Of a stretch of 64,000 nucleotides of DNA, positions 25,097 to 34,971 are shown piece by piece (the stretch's first letter is position 1; the number at the start of each line of letters is the position of its first letter). The notes under the pieces are model-generated. The model had not been told where the DNA came from. It saw nothing but the letters and a program-made list of their open reading frames with translations, and searched no databases. Source of the DNA: Rhizophagus irregularis (Eukaryota; Glomeromycota; Glomeromycetes; Glomerales; Glomeraceae); contig NC_089431.1 of the NCBI RefSeq assembly GCF_026210795.1, positions 4,650,001 through 4,714,000 of the forward strand, in the 5' to 3' direction. The position numbers and the translations under genes were made by a program.

Positions 25097-26740
25097 TAAT
25101 TACTTACATTTTGGGCTTTTCTTTTATTAGGAAAAAAATGATTATTCAAAATCAGAATATTTCAAATTGTTGCTTGCTTCGACACGTGGCGTTAGTAATT
25201 GATCAGCCATTAAGTACTAGAATTAGAGAATCCTAAATGCATTAAATTTACAATAGAGTCAATTTCGGGACGATTCTAGATTTCTAGCCCAAATACCAAT
25301 AATAATATTAATTAATCATTTTTTCTCAGTAGGAAAGTTGTTTGGAATAAAAATATTTTCTGCTAAAGGTAGGAGGATTATCGTAACTTTCATAATGAGC
25401 AGGTATAATTGTTCCAGCAAGCAGCAAGTAGAAAATCAATTTTAGCAAGCTGCGCAATCATGCGTCGATTTCACGCCCGATCATATCAAAAAAAAAATGA
25501 CGTTAAAAAAGGTGCATGTGGAAGGGTAAATTTTCTTCAAAATAATATTATTGTGTGATAACAATTTTTATTCTAAATACTAAATATATATACGTAGGTG
25601 AAATACTAGTGTAATTGGATTATTCTTTATTTAATGTATTTTCTAGATTAGCGAATAAGATTTTAAAAGCTAGAACTTTCATTTATGTTATTTTACAAAG
25701 TATTGAACAATTAATTTCTTTATATCATGCAAAAGTAACCTGGAAATTTTTTTTTAATTAAATAGTTTCCCCTTAAGAGGTTTATATTTGGCTATATTTT
25801 GAAACCCAAAAACCGGACCAGGATCAGAATTCTTTATGTAATTGCGTTTCCACATTTTTATTTTTAAAGTTTTTATTATTTTGATATTTTAATATAGAAT
25901 TCATTATATATTTTTTAGTAAAAATGTTTATATATAATAATCAAATACTAAAATTTTATTATTGTAAAACAAATTTATTTTATCATTATTTTATTAATTT
26001 CGTTGATAAATTAGATTTTCTATAATTTATCATATATTATTAGTATAATTTTCTTATACATATAATAATCATATGTCAAAAATTAATTATGCTTTCGATA
26101 TAAAGATGACTTATTATATTTAATTAATAATATATCAAAACAAAAACAAACTATTAATCATTAATAATATCAGATGAGTCAATTCAAATAACATATGACT
26201 GAAATACAAAACTGTTAATACAGTTAAAAAGAGTAATAATTGGTCGATTAATAAATGACAAAAATTAAATCATTGCTGGCTAATAATGTAATTGTGGCTT
26301 GTAAATTGTAATATGTAGTCAATGTGAAGTCATAATGATATAACTTTAGTAAGTATATATTATGACTAATATGCATACTTTTACTTCATTAGGAAATATT
26401 ACTATGTTATTATAGTATGAGTAAGACCAATTATTCATAAAAACTCATGATTTATAATTTGTAGGCAGTATGACTTGAATTGACATATTGATGTGAATAA
26501 TCTTGAATCAAAAACTGTTATAGCTGCAGTCATAGTTACATTTTTTTTTACATCATTAGACTCATATCACATGATGAGAAAAATAATATAAAAGAGGACT
26601 ATTTTGAATTCCGAATTTTTTAGAATATAAAAATCAAAAATAATTTTAAATCCTCAAGAACGCTTAATTTTTTAATAAATTATTAAAAAAAGAACGCTTA
26701 AATTTACGCTTAATTTTTAAATTTATTAAAAAAAAAAACA
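25097..26740. promoter_or_regulatory. Upstream region of the intron-array gene
   Basis: Mostly AT-rich without genes. A TATAAAAGAGG box lies at about 26587, roughly 150 bp before the start codon, followed by a short direct duplication containing AAGAACGCTTAA at about 26656-26715. Confidence 0.45.
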
Positions 26741-26852
26741 ATGACCAGACATCATAATAAGAAATCATTTTTAAGTCAAGCAAAATATGATATTCAAATG
26801 CGGGCAAGGGCTATCGAACATAGAAGAAAGATTAGAGAAGCCACTATGTATG

Positions 26853-28748
26853 GTAAGACTGCAGGGTTCACGATCGGGCTAGTTTCTTCCCAATTGCATC
26901 CAAGGTTACAGCCTGAACGGAATCTTACTTAGTTATTTTTGTAACTAATCTCTTTTTAATTTGTAGGGAACGTTCAAGAAAAAATAAGAAGAAAAGACAC
27001 TATGTATGGTAAGTATGAAGGGATGGTGCGCACTGCAGGGTTCACGATCGGGCTAGTTTCTTCCCAATTGCATCCAAGGTTACAGCCTGAACGGAGTCTT
27101 ACTTAGTTATTTTTGTAACTAATCTCTTTTTAATTCTTTAAAATTTATAGGACACGCTCAAGGAAAAATAATAAGAGAAGATACTATGTATGGTAAGTAT
27201 GAAGGGATGGTGCGCACTGCAGGGTTCACGATCGGGCTAGTTTCTTCCCAATTGCATCCAAGGTTACAGCCTGAACGGAGTCTTACTTAGTTATTTTTGT
27301 AACTAATTCCTTTTTATTTCTTTAAAATTTGTAGGGAACGCTCAAGGAAATTCGATTGGAGAAGATAGAGAAGATGCTATATATGGTAAGTATAAAAGGG
27401 ATGGTGCGCACTGCAGGGTTTACGATCAGGCTAGTTTCTTCCCAATTGCATCCAAGGTTACAGCCTGAACGGAGTCTTACTTAGTTATTTTTGTAACTAA
27501 TTCTTTTTTATTTCTTTAAAATTTGTAGGGAACGCTCAAGGAAATTTGATTGGAGAAGATAGAGAAGGTGCTATATATGGTAAGTATAAAAGGGATGGTG
27601 CGCACTGCAGGGTTCACGAACTGCAGGGTTTACGATCGGGCTAGTTTCTTCCCAATTGCATCCAAGGTTACAGCCTGAACGGAGTCTTACTTAGTTATTT
27701 TTGTAACTAATTCTTTTTTATTTCTTTAAAATTTGTAGGGAACGCTCAAGGAAATTTGATTGGAGAAGATTACTTAGTTATTTTTGTAACTAATCTTTTT
27801 TTTAATTCTTTAAAATTTGTAGGTAATGCTCAAGGAAAAATAAGAAGAAAAGACACTATGTATAGTAAGTATGAAGGGATGGTGCGCACTGCAGGGTTCA
27901 CGATCGGGCTAGTTTCTTCCCAATTGCATCCAAGGTTACAGCCTGAACGGAATCTTACTTAGTTATTTTTGTAACTAATCTCTTTTTAATTTGTAGGGAA
28001 CGTTCAAGAAAAAATAAGAAGAAAAGACACTATGTATGGTAAGTATGAAGGGATGGTGCGCACTGCAGGGTTCACGATCGGGCTAGTTTCTTCCCAATTG
28101 CATCCAAGGTTACAGCCTGAACGGAGTCTTACTTAGTTATTTTTGTAACTAATCTCTTTTTAATTCTTTAAAATTTATAGGACACGCTCAAGGAAAAATA
28201 ATAAGAGAAGATACTATGTATGGTAAGTATGAAGGGATGGTGCGCACTGCAGGGTTCACGATCGGGCTAGTTTCTTCCCAATTGCATCCAAGGTTACAGC
28301 CTGAACGGAGTCTTACTTAGTTATTTTTGTAACTAATTCCTTTTTATTTCTTTAAAATTTGTAGGGAACGCTCAAGGAAATTCGATTGGAGAAGATAGAG
28401 AAGATGCTATATATGGTAAGTATAAAAGGGATGGTGCGCACTGCAGGGTTTACGATCGGGCTAGTTTCTTCCCAATTGCATCCAAGGTTACAGCCTGAAC
28501 GGAGTCTTACTTAGTTATTTTTGTAACTAATTCTTTTTTATTTCTTTAAAATTTGTAGGGAACGCTCAAGGAAATTTGATTGGAGAAGATAGAGAAGGTG
28601 CTATATATGGTAAGTATAAAAGGGATGGTGCGCACTGCAGGGTTCACGATCGGGCTAGTTTCTTCCCAATTGCATCCAAGGTTACAGCCTGAACGGAGTC
28701 TTACTTAGTTATTTTTTGTAACTAACTTTATTTTTTTGAATTTTGTAG
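26853..28748 (+). repeat. Array of ten near-identical introns with 42-51-nt exons between them
   Basis: Ten introns of 114-159 nt share an almost invariant core (CTGCAGGGTTCACGATCGGG then CTAGTTTCTTCCCAATTGCA, CCAAGGTTACAGCCTGAACG) and an acceptor region ending TTTGTAG. Most start GTAAGTATGAAGGGATGG or GTAAGTATAAAAGGGATGG. The block of four units at 26967-27738 recurs 1,030 bp downstream at 27997-28748, showing a second, larger duplication. Intron D at 27386 and intron E at 27580 carry small differences (CAGG for CGGG; a doubled GCAGGGTT). Confidence 0.92.
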
Positions 28749-28986
28749 GGAACGTTCAAGAAGAAATGATAAGTAGAAGTAGTTCAGGCCATGAAAATTT
28801 AAATAGACTTCATAAATTTACGCCTGAAGTACAAAAACAACAAAATAATTCTAATTTTGATACCCATTATCAAAATTATTGTAGATGTTGCAATTACTCG
28901 TATTGCAACTGTAAGGCCAAAAATCATTCATATTTTTGTTCTGTATGTAAATTTTACAAATGTTATAAAGGAAAAGGAGGTATATA

Positions 28987-30272
28987 TGTTGTGCCTCAGA
29001 TCGATTCTTGCCTCAGATCGCAACTCACGCACCTCAGATTGAAATCGTCATGTGAGGTGCGTGATGTGGATCATTGATAATCTGAGGTGCCTCGGTTTTA
29101 ATCTGAGGCAAATAAAAAATTTTTTTTTAAAAAAAATATCGATTGTTTTCTACTATTTTTTACTATTTTATTAATCTGAAATAGTGTTAGTTTAACTCAT
29201 TAGTAACTACACTAAAAATTACTTTAATTATTATAAAGTTTTTAATAAGAACGGTTCTTTACGGCTAATTGGCTCTTTGAGGTAAGTTCGGAAGCTTTTA
29301 TTTTATTTTTTTTTTTGTTTTTTTCTTTTTCGGAACGGTACTAACCATTCCTACCTTTTCTTTTTTTTGTTAAACATTTTAAGTAGGTTTTTTTTGTTTT
29401 TTTCTTTTTAGGAGCCGTATTTAACCCATTTCTTTTTCTTTTTTTAATAGGAACGGTTAAAATGTTTTAAGGTAGAATTCAATTTTTATTTTATTTTTTC
29501 TTTTTTGAACGGTACTAACCGTTTTTTTTTCTTTTTTTTTTAGCATTTCGGCCTGGGCTCTCTCCCGGTAAATAGGTATGCTATAATGTTTACTATAGTG
29601 TTAGTTTCTTTCTCCTAGAACGGTACTGACCGTTCTTTTTCTTTTTTTTTTTTTAGCAGTTCAGCCTGGACTTTCTCCCGGTAAATATTTGGTGCTATGG
29701 TGTCTATGGTGTTAGTTTCCTTCTCCTAGAACGGTACTGACCGTTCTTTTTCTTTTTTTTTAGCATTTCGGTCTGGTCTCTCTCCCGGTAAATATTTGGT
29801 GCTATGGTGTCTATGGTGTTAGTTTCTTTCTCCTAGAACGGTACTGACCGTTCTTTTTTCTTTTTTTTTTAGCATTTCGGTCTGGACTTTCTCCCGGTAA
29901 ATATTTGGTGCTATGGTATCTGCGGTGTTATTTTCTTTCTCATATGTTTAAATAATCGGCGTATTTGTAAAGTAGAACGGTACTGACCGTTCTTTTGTCT
30001 TTTTTTTTAGCATTTCGATTTGGACTCTCTCCCGGTAAATAGGTGGTGTTATGGTATCTATAATGTTGGTGTTTTCTTCTAGATATTAGCCATTCTCTTT
30101 TCTTTTTTTAATAGGAATAGATTAATGGTTTTTTGAGAATAGGTAAATAAGATTTTGAGTAAGAAAACATGGATGTTAGAGAAATGAAAATTTATAATAA
30201 GAGGAACGAAAAAAAATTTAATGTAAAATCTGATATTGAATAATATAAAAATTGTGTAATAAATAAAATCAA
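28987..30272. repeat. Left terminal inverted repeat of the Ginger-like element
   Basis: About 1.28 kb, the reverse complement of 39525-40821 with few differences. The outer 120 bp contain several copies of CCTCAGAT in both orientations. Positions 29507-30000 contain tandem 107-139-bp units, each with the palindrome AGAACGGTACTGACCGTTCT (29617, 29728, 29835, 29974) and the motif CTCTCCCGGTAAAT. The inner boundary is approximate. Confidence 0.9.
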
Positions 30273-30370
30273 CTTAAAAATTGAGATTATTGTCAGGTGA
30301 TATGTGTGATGCAAATCATTGATAATCTTTACAAAGACACGACATTTTTTTATTACAGTTTTTTTTTATG

Positions 30371-30470
30371 GAAAACACGTTTTATCGCGTTAACAGATTG
30401 AAAACACATGTTTTATCTCGTTACAGTCTGAAGACACATGCTTTATATCGTTACAGCTTGAAAACACATG
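30371..30470 (+). repeat. Subterminal 29-30-bp tandem repeats
   Basis: Three and a half copies of GAAAACACATGTTTTATCTC-like units starting at 30371, 30400, 30430 and 30460, directly before the integrase start. Each holds an ACATGT palindrome. They may be transposase-binding sites or promoter elements. Confidence 0.8.
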
Positions 30471-30665
30471 TTTGTAGCTATATGTTTTGTCATGGAATAT
30501 ACGTTTATCAGCAGAGATACATTTAATGGAATTATTGAACGTTACATTGGCAACCTCCCTACGTCAAAGCAAGAAAAAGCTTTGATAAATCTTAATTTTT
30601 TAAATAAAATTAAAGAAGTATTGTTAGACCCTAAAAATAATACTATTTCTAATAAAAATACACGT

Positions 30666-31898
30666 TGAGATCCCCCAATTCCCCCTGTCATCAATTTACA
30701 AGGTTGCCACATCGAACGGGCATTCTCATGGTCGAACGAACGAATGGGCGAACAAACAAACGAACGAACGAGCAATCAAACGAACAAACACGTGATCAAA
30801 ACATAATTAACGAACAACAACATCAGCGAACAATATACAACAACATTCTTGGTTCACAAAATAAATAGCGTTAGTAATATAAAACGTTGAGCGATATAAA
30901 ATAAAATATACTTCTCTTTCCTCAAATTATATCCACTTTCGATTTCAAACTGCGATAGCTCTCGCTACGAATTATTATCTTCCAAAGGTATATATTTAAT
31001 TCATCTTAAATTTTCATTAATTAAAATTAATTAATCAAACATTAATTAAAGTTTAGGGCGAACCTATTACCTTTAATTAATATTAAACTTCATTAATAAT
31101 TAAAAAATAAAACTTATATTTTATTGAGTTCTGTGGATGCGAACTGTGGAATTACTTTGAATTCCGTTCTCTATATATACAATTTTTATGCTACTTTCTA
31201 TTCTATCTATATACTATCTTTTATGTTCTTTACATATTATCTTTGAACTATCTTTCTAATATACTATCTATATTTTAAATACGCTATCTTTTAATATGCT
31301 ATCTTATATATTATTTTATATGTTATCTCTTCTATTATTCAAATATTACATCGTAAAGAAATAATTTATAACCCATCTTTTATGGCTGTGCTATCTTTTC
31401 TTTAAAATAATCTTTCAAATATTATATCGTAAAGATATAATTCATCTTTTGTGGCTGTGTTATCTTTTTATATATGTTCTTTTTAATATGTTGTCTTTTA
31501 TATTCCATCTTTTTACTATCTTTTCATATTATCTTTTATATTATCTTGTGTTCTTTAATCTTTCCGACATTATTTTATATGTTCTTTTAATCCACTTTAT
31601 GTGTTTTGCTTATAATCTATCTTTTGTGGCTTATAATTATTCTTTCTTATCGTTCTTGTTGTTAAAGATCGCCAAGCCGCAATTGATCGACTCTATTTAT
31701 CCTATTGGTTCTTTGTCAATCATTCAATAAATATTACATCATGCAGATCATTACTCTTCTTAAATGTTTATCCTTTTCGGCTAATTATTTATCCATCCAC
31801 ACCAATCCACGATTAATTTGTTCGTTCTTAATACTTGATAATTACATTTGGCGGTGGTGTTTTATCATCTTCTCATGCTTGATATTCGGCCGTTTACA
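30666..31898 (-). repeat. 3' LTR of the retrotransposon
   Basis: 1,233 bp, matching 36475-37708 apart from a 1-nt difference in a T-run (about 31510). Contains a GAACGAACGAA microsatellite at about 30733-30785. Confidence 0.93.
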
Positions 31899-31914
31899 TT
31901 ATCCCCCTCTTCGC
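31899..31914 (-). promoter_or_regulatory. Polypurine tract
   Basis: On the minus strand GCGAAGAGGGGGATAA ends exactly at the 3' LTR start (TGTAAAC). This is the expected plus-strand DNA priming site. Confidence 0.8.
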
Positions 31915-31974
31915 TATTTGTGACCTCACAAATAACTTTAAAAGAATCGAACTCGGGTCTCATTCATAATAATT

Positions 31975-33201
31975 TTAATCGAATCGAACTCGGGTCTTAT
32001 CGAATACCTCTTTTCCTTTAATTACTATTTTTGGTGTAAATCCCCTTCGATCATAAAATTTCTTTAACCATTCTCCATTTTGTGGTGTTTTTAGTATTCT
32101 TCCATCCAATTCTTTAAGTTTGTATGCTCCATTCCCAAATTCTTCGTGAATTAAATATGGTCCTTTCCATTTGCTCTGTAATTTTCCAGACCATTGTTTC
32201 TCTCTCCATGCTTCATATAATAATACTTTTTCTCCTATTTCAAATTTAGGTTTTCTAATTCCTCTTTTGTCATGTTGTTGTTTTTGTTTCTCTTGAGCTT
32301 CTTTCACATTTTCTTTTATTTTCCTTCTTATTACCGGTAGCTCTTCAATTAATATTTTTATTCTATCAGTTAATGTTATTTTATTTTCGTCTTTATCTAA
32401 TGGTAGTTTTGCTCTTCTTCCGTATGTTGCATAAAAAGGTTTAATTCTTGTTGATGATTGCTTCTTTGTCCTATATGCAAATAATACAGATGGTATATGT
32501 TTATCCCAATTTTCTTCTCCTAATTTGGCCAATCCTTCGCATAAAGTTTTATTGAATCTTTCGACCAAACCGTTTGTTTGTGGCCTATATGGTGTACTTA
32601 ATCTATGATTTATTCCACATCTTTCTACTAATTCCTCCATCATTTTATTGTTAAAGTGAGTCCCTCTATCGCTAATTATTTTCTTTGGACATCCATGTCT
32701 ACAAATTATGTCCCTCCAAATAAATTCTACTACTTCTTTTGCTGTAGCTTCTTTTAGTGGTGCGGCCTCGGGCCATTTTGTAAAATAATCCATTGCTACT
32801 ACAATGTACTTATTTCCCTTTTCTGTCTCTTTTAACGGTCCAACTATATCTATCCCAATCATCTCAAATGGTTCATTTATCTTTATTGGCGTTAATTCGT
32901 TCTTTCCTCTTGGTTTTCCTCTCATTTGACAATTCCAACACGTCCTTACATATTCTTCTACATCTTCTTTCATATTTTTCCACCAATAATTTTCTTTTAT
33001 TCTATCTAATGTCGCTTCTATCCCAAAATGTCCTGATAATTCATTATCATGCATCATGTACATCAATCCCTCGTATTCATAATCCCTGATTACTCTAAAT
33101 CTGTTTTGTCCTTTTATTCTATATAAAATTCCTTCTTTCAATTCATATTTATTCTCTTTTTCGATATTGTCAATTATTCTCTTATAATTATTTTCCTCCA
33201 T
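31975..33201 (-). CDS. Retrotransposon integrase ORF (Ty3/Gypsy)
   Basis: 408 aa. An N-terminal HHCC zinc-binding motif (MMHDNELSGHFG.. CWNCQ) is followed by the rve core with D (GIDIVGPL), D (IISDRGTHF) and E (GLVERFNK) and then a C-terminal domain (FEIGEKVLLYEAWR.., WKGPYLI). It would integrate the cDNA. It lies 60 nt after the stop of the upstream ORF, in the same frame but separated by two TAA codons. The stretch between reads as coding-like sequence in the +1 frame (TKNIEHITKITNSEVESIK), so the original pol frame seems to have been broken by small indels. Whether it is translated separately from ATG at 33201 is unknown. Confidence 0.9.
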   Translation of the reverse strand: MEENNYKRIIDNIEKENKYELKEGILYRIKGQNRFRVIRDYEYEGLMYMMHDNELSGHFGIEATLDRIKENYWWKNMKEDVEEYVRTCWNCQMRGKPRGKNELTPIKINEPFEMIGIDIVGPLKETEKGNKYIVVAMDYFTKWPEAAPLKEATAKEVVEFIWRDIICRHGCPKKIISDRGTHFNNKMMEELVERCGINHRLSTPYRPQTNGLVERFNKTLCEGLAKLGEENWDKHIPSVLFAYRTKKQSSTRIKPFYATYGRRAKLPLDKDENKITLTDRIKILIEELPVIRRKIKENVKEAQEKQKQQHDKRGIRKPKFEIGEKVLLYEAWREKQWSGKLQSKWKGPYLIHEEFGNGAYKLKELDGRILKTPQNGEWLKKFYDRRGFTPKIVIKGKEVFDKTRVRFD

Positions 33202-33261
33202 AATATTTCTTTAATTGATTCTACTTCTGAGTTTGTTATTTTCGTTATGTGTTCTATATTT

Positions 33262-34971
33262 TTAGTTCTGTGCTCTTCTCCATTTTTCCACCTCTTTAAA
33301 TACTTTTCTCCAACTACTATTGTCATTTTTAACTTTTACTCGACTGTATCTTTTGGTATCTTTATACACACTTTGATTTTCTTCAAACATTTTAACCATG
33401 TCCAAATATTCATCCTTCTTTAATGTTGGATATGATGATTTTTCCGTTTTCTTTGTTTCTCTTCCAATGTAATTTTTCCAACATACGTCACCATCTTTCT
33501 CTAAAAATATCACTATTGATTTATCTATCGTTTCTTTCAGTCTGAATATTTCTTTTTCCATCTCATGATTTCCATGTGGAGTAATTAATCCTCTGTCAAA
33601 ACTTTTCGTCTTTTGATAATAATATTCACAATATGGTGATTTGTCTAAAATTATTATATCTGTATCTTCATCATATTCTAACATTCTTCTATTTATTTGT
33701 TCCACTACTTCTTTTCTAAATTTCCATTCTGTATCCATCTTTGATTCGTGAAATTCATCTTTATCTTTTCTTCTTCTTTTATAAGTATTGAATCTTACTT
33801 TTAATCCTTGTTTTTCCCATTCTTTAATTAAATTTTGTACTATACTTGTTTTTCCCAATCCATCTACCCCGTCAATTATTACTATTTCTGGTTGATCCTC
33901 TACTATCTTTAATAATCTACTTAATGCGTCGGCGTTCGTATTTTCTTTTCCCGACCTATGTATTACTTCAAAATTATATTGCTGTAATTCCATTACCCAT
34001 CTTATTTCGCATCTTTCGCACCAAGTTGTACTCTCATTTATTAATTGTCCATATGTTATATTCGCTCTACAATTTTTCACGTCTCCCTCAATGTCATAAG
34101 GTCGTATTTCATCAGTTAATCTTGGTCCATACTCTCTGGGTTTTGTTGGTCCTCCTGCTTCTCTCCATTTTCTTAGTCCTCCTGTTGGGTCATAATAATC
34201 TTGTCTTTTATTACTCCATTTCATTTTTCGTGGTCCTATCGGTTTATCCCAATTCTGTTCAGTTCGTTCAGGTATATAATTTGGTGTCGTTGTACCACTT
34301 GGTATTTCTCTATCATCCATTCTACTTCCTGCTCCTCTTAATTCTTCTTGTAAATTTCCTTCTTCATTATTATTTTTATATCCCACTGTTGGATTCGTCC
34401 TTCTTGTTTGTCTTCTTGTTTTTACTGCGTTATCTTTTGCATACAATTCACTATGATAATTTAATTCTCCATCTTCATAATCATCGTAATATCCTTGTGT
34501 ATAATATACTCCATCGTATTGTGGTTCCTCATATCCATTTTCATTATAATCACACTTTTCTTGGTCATCATATTCACCTGTCATATTCACTCTTGCATTC
34601 CTTTTTGCTTTTTGATTTTTACTCGAGCCAATTTCGGGTCCTTTTATATCCTCTTCCACTTCATCTTCAAGATTCCATATTGTTAAATATTTCCTCATAA
34701 TTTCATATGTTGTTATTATCTTTGCAGTTACTCCAAATTTTCTTGTTCTTTCAATTTCCGTTATTTCTACATCATATCCCATACTAGTCAATCTTAACAA
34801 TTCTTCTTCAGTTGTTATCGTTCCAATATCTCCAAAAATCTTCTGTAATCTTTTTACCCGATTATCAATTTCATCGATATCCTCTTCTTCACAATCTTTG
34901 CATACGGTTCCTCCTAATCTAAACATATCATTCATCCATCTTATCATTTCTATTTTCAATCTTCTAAGCAT
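33262..34971 (-). CDS. Retrotransposon Gag-like / RNase H remnant fused to a nucleoside/thymidylate-kinase-like domain
   Basis: 569 aa. Residues 1-310 are Gag-like to protease-leader, acidic and low complexity, with no zinc knuckle seen. At about 315-350 it jumps from ANITYGQLINES to the tail of an RNase H domain (RWVMELQQYNFEVIHRSGKE and ADALSR), so protease, RT and most of RNase H are deleted. At about 364-375 there is a P-loop, IIDGVDGLGKTS, followed by features of the deoxynucleoside/thymidylate kinase fold: DKSPYCEYYY (like the DRS/ERS or DRY motif), a hydrophobic strand KSIVIFLEKDGDVCWKNYIG and an R/K-rich lid-like ETKKTEKS. By family knowledge it would phosphorylate a nucleoside or dTMP. 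Substrate and activity are not deducible here. The domain runs to the ORF end. Confidence 0.82.
   Translation of the reverse strand: MLRRLKIEMIRWMNDMFRLGGTVCKDCEEEDIDEIDNRVKRLQKIFGDIGTITTEEELLRLTSMGYDVEITEIERTRKFGVTAKIITTYEIMRKYLTIWNLEDEVEEDIKGPEIGSSKNQKAKRNARVNMTGEYDDQEKCDYNENGYEEPQYDGVYYTQGYYDDYEDGELNYHSELYAKDNAVKTRRQTRRTNPTVGYKNNNEEGNLQEELRGAGSRMDDREIPSGTTTPNYIPERTEQNWDKPIGPRKMKWSNKRQDYYDPTGGLRKWREAGGPTKPREYGPRLTDEIRPYDIEGDVKNCRANITYGQLINESTTWCERCEIRWVMELQQYNFEVIHRSGKENTNADALSRLLKIVEDQPEIVIIDGVDGLGKTSIVQNLIKEWEKQGLKVRFNTYKRRRKDKDEFHESKMDTEWKFRKEVVEQINRRMLEYDEDTDIIILDKSPYCEYYYQKTKSFDRGLITPHGNHEMEKEIFRLKETIDKSIVIFLEKDGDVCWKNYIGRETKKTEKSSYPTLKKDEYLDMVKMFEENQSVYKDTKRYSRVKVKNDNSSWRKVFKEVEKWRRAQN

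Noticed and set aside
26853-28748. CRISPR-like array of identical repeats with short variable spacers
   Set aside because: The conserved part carries GT..AG splice ends and the variable parts are in-frame exons; the surroundings are fungal. It is an exon-intron array.
28857-29042. Second ORF overlapping the Cys-rich exon
   Set aside because: Out-of-frame shadow of the last exon, entering the transposon end.
30665-30868. ORF with ERTNGRTNKRTNEQSNEQ repeats
   Set aside because: It is a translation of the GAACGAAC microsatellite within the LTR and occurs in both LTRs.
33846-34700. 284-codon plus-strand ORF
   Set aside because: It is antisense to the retrotransposon Gag/kinase ORF and consists of hydrophobic Leu/Tyr/His runs typical of a shadow frame.
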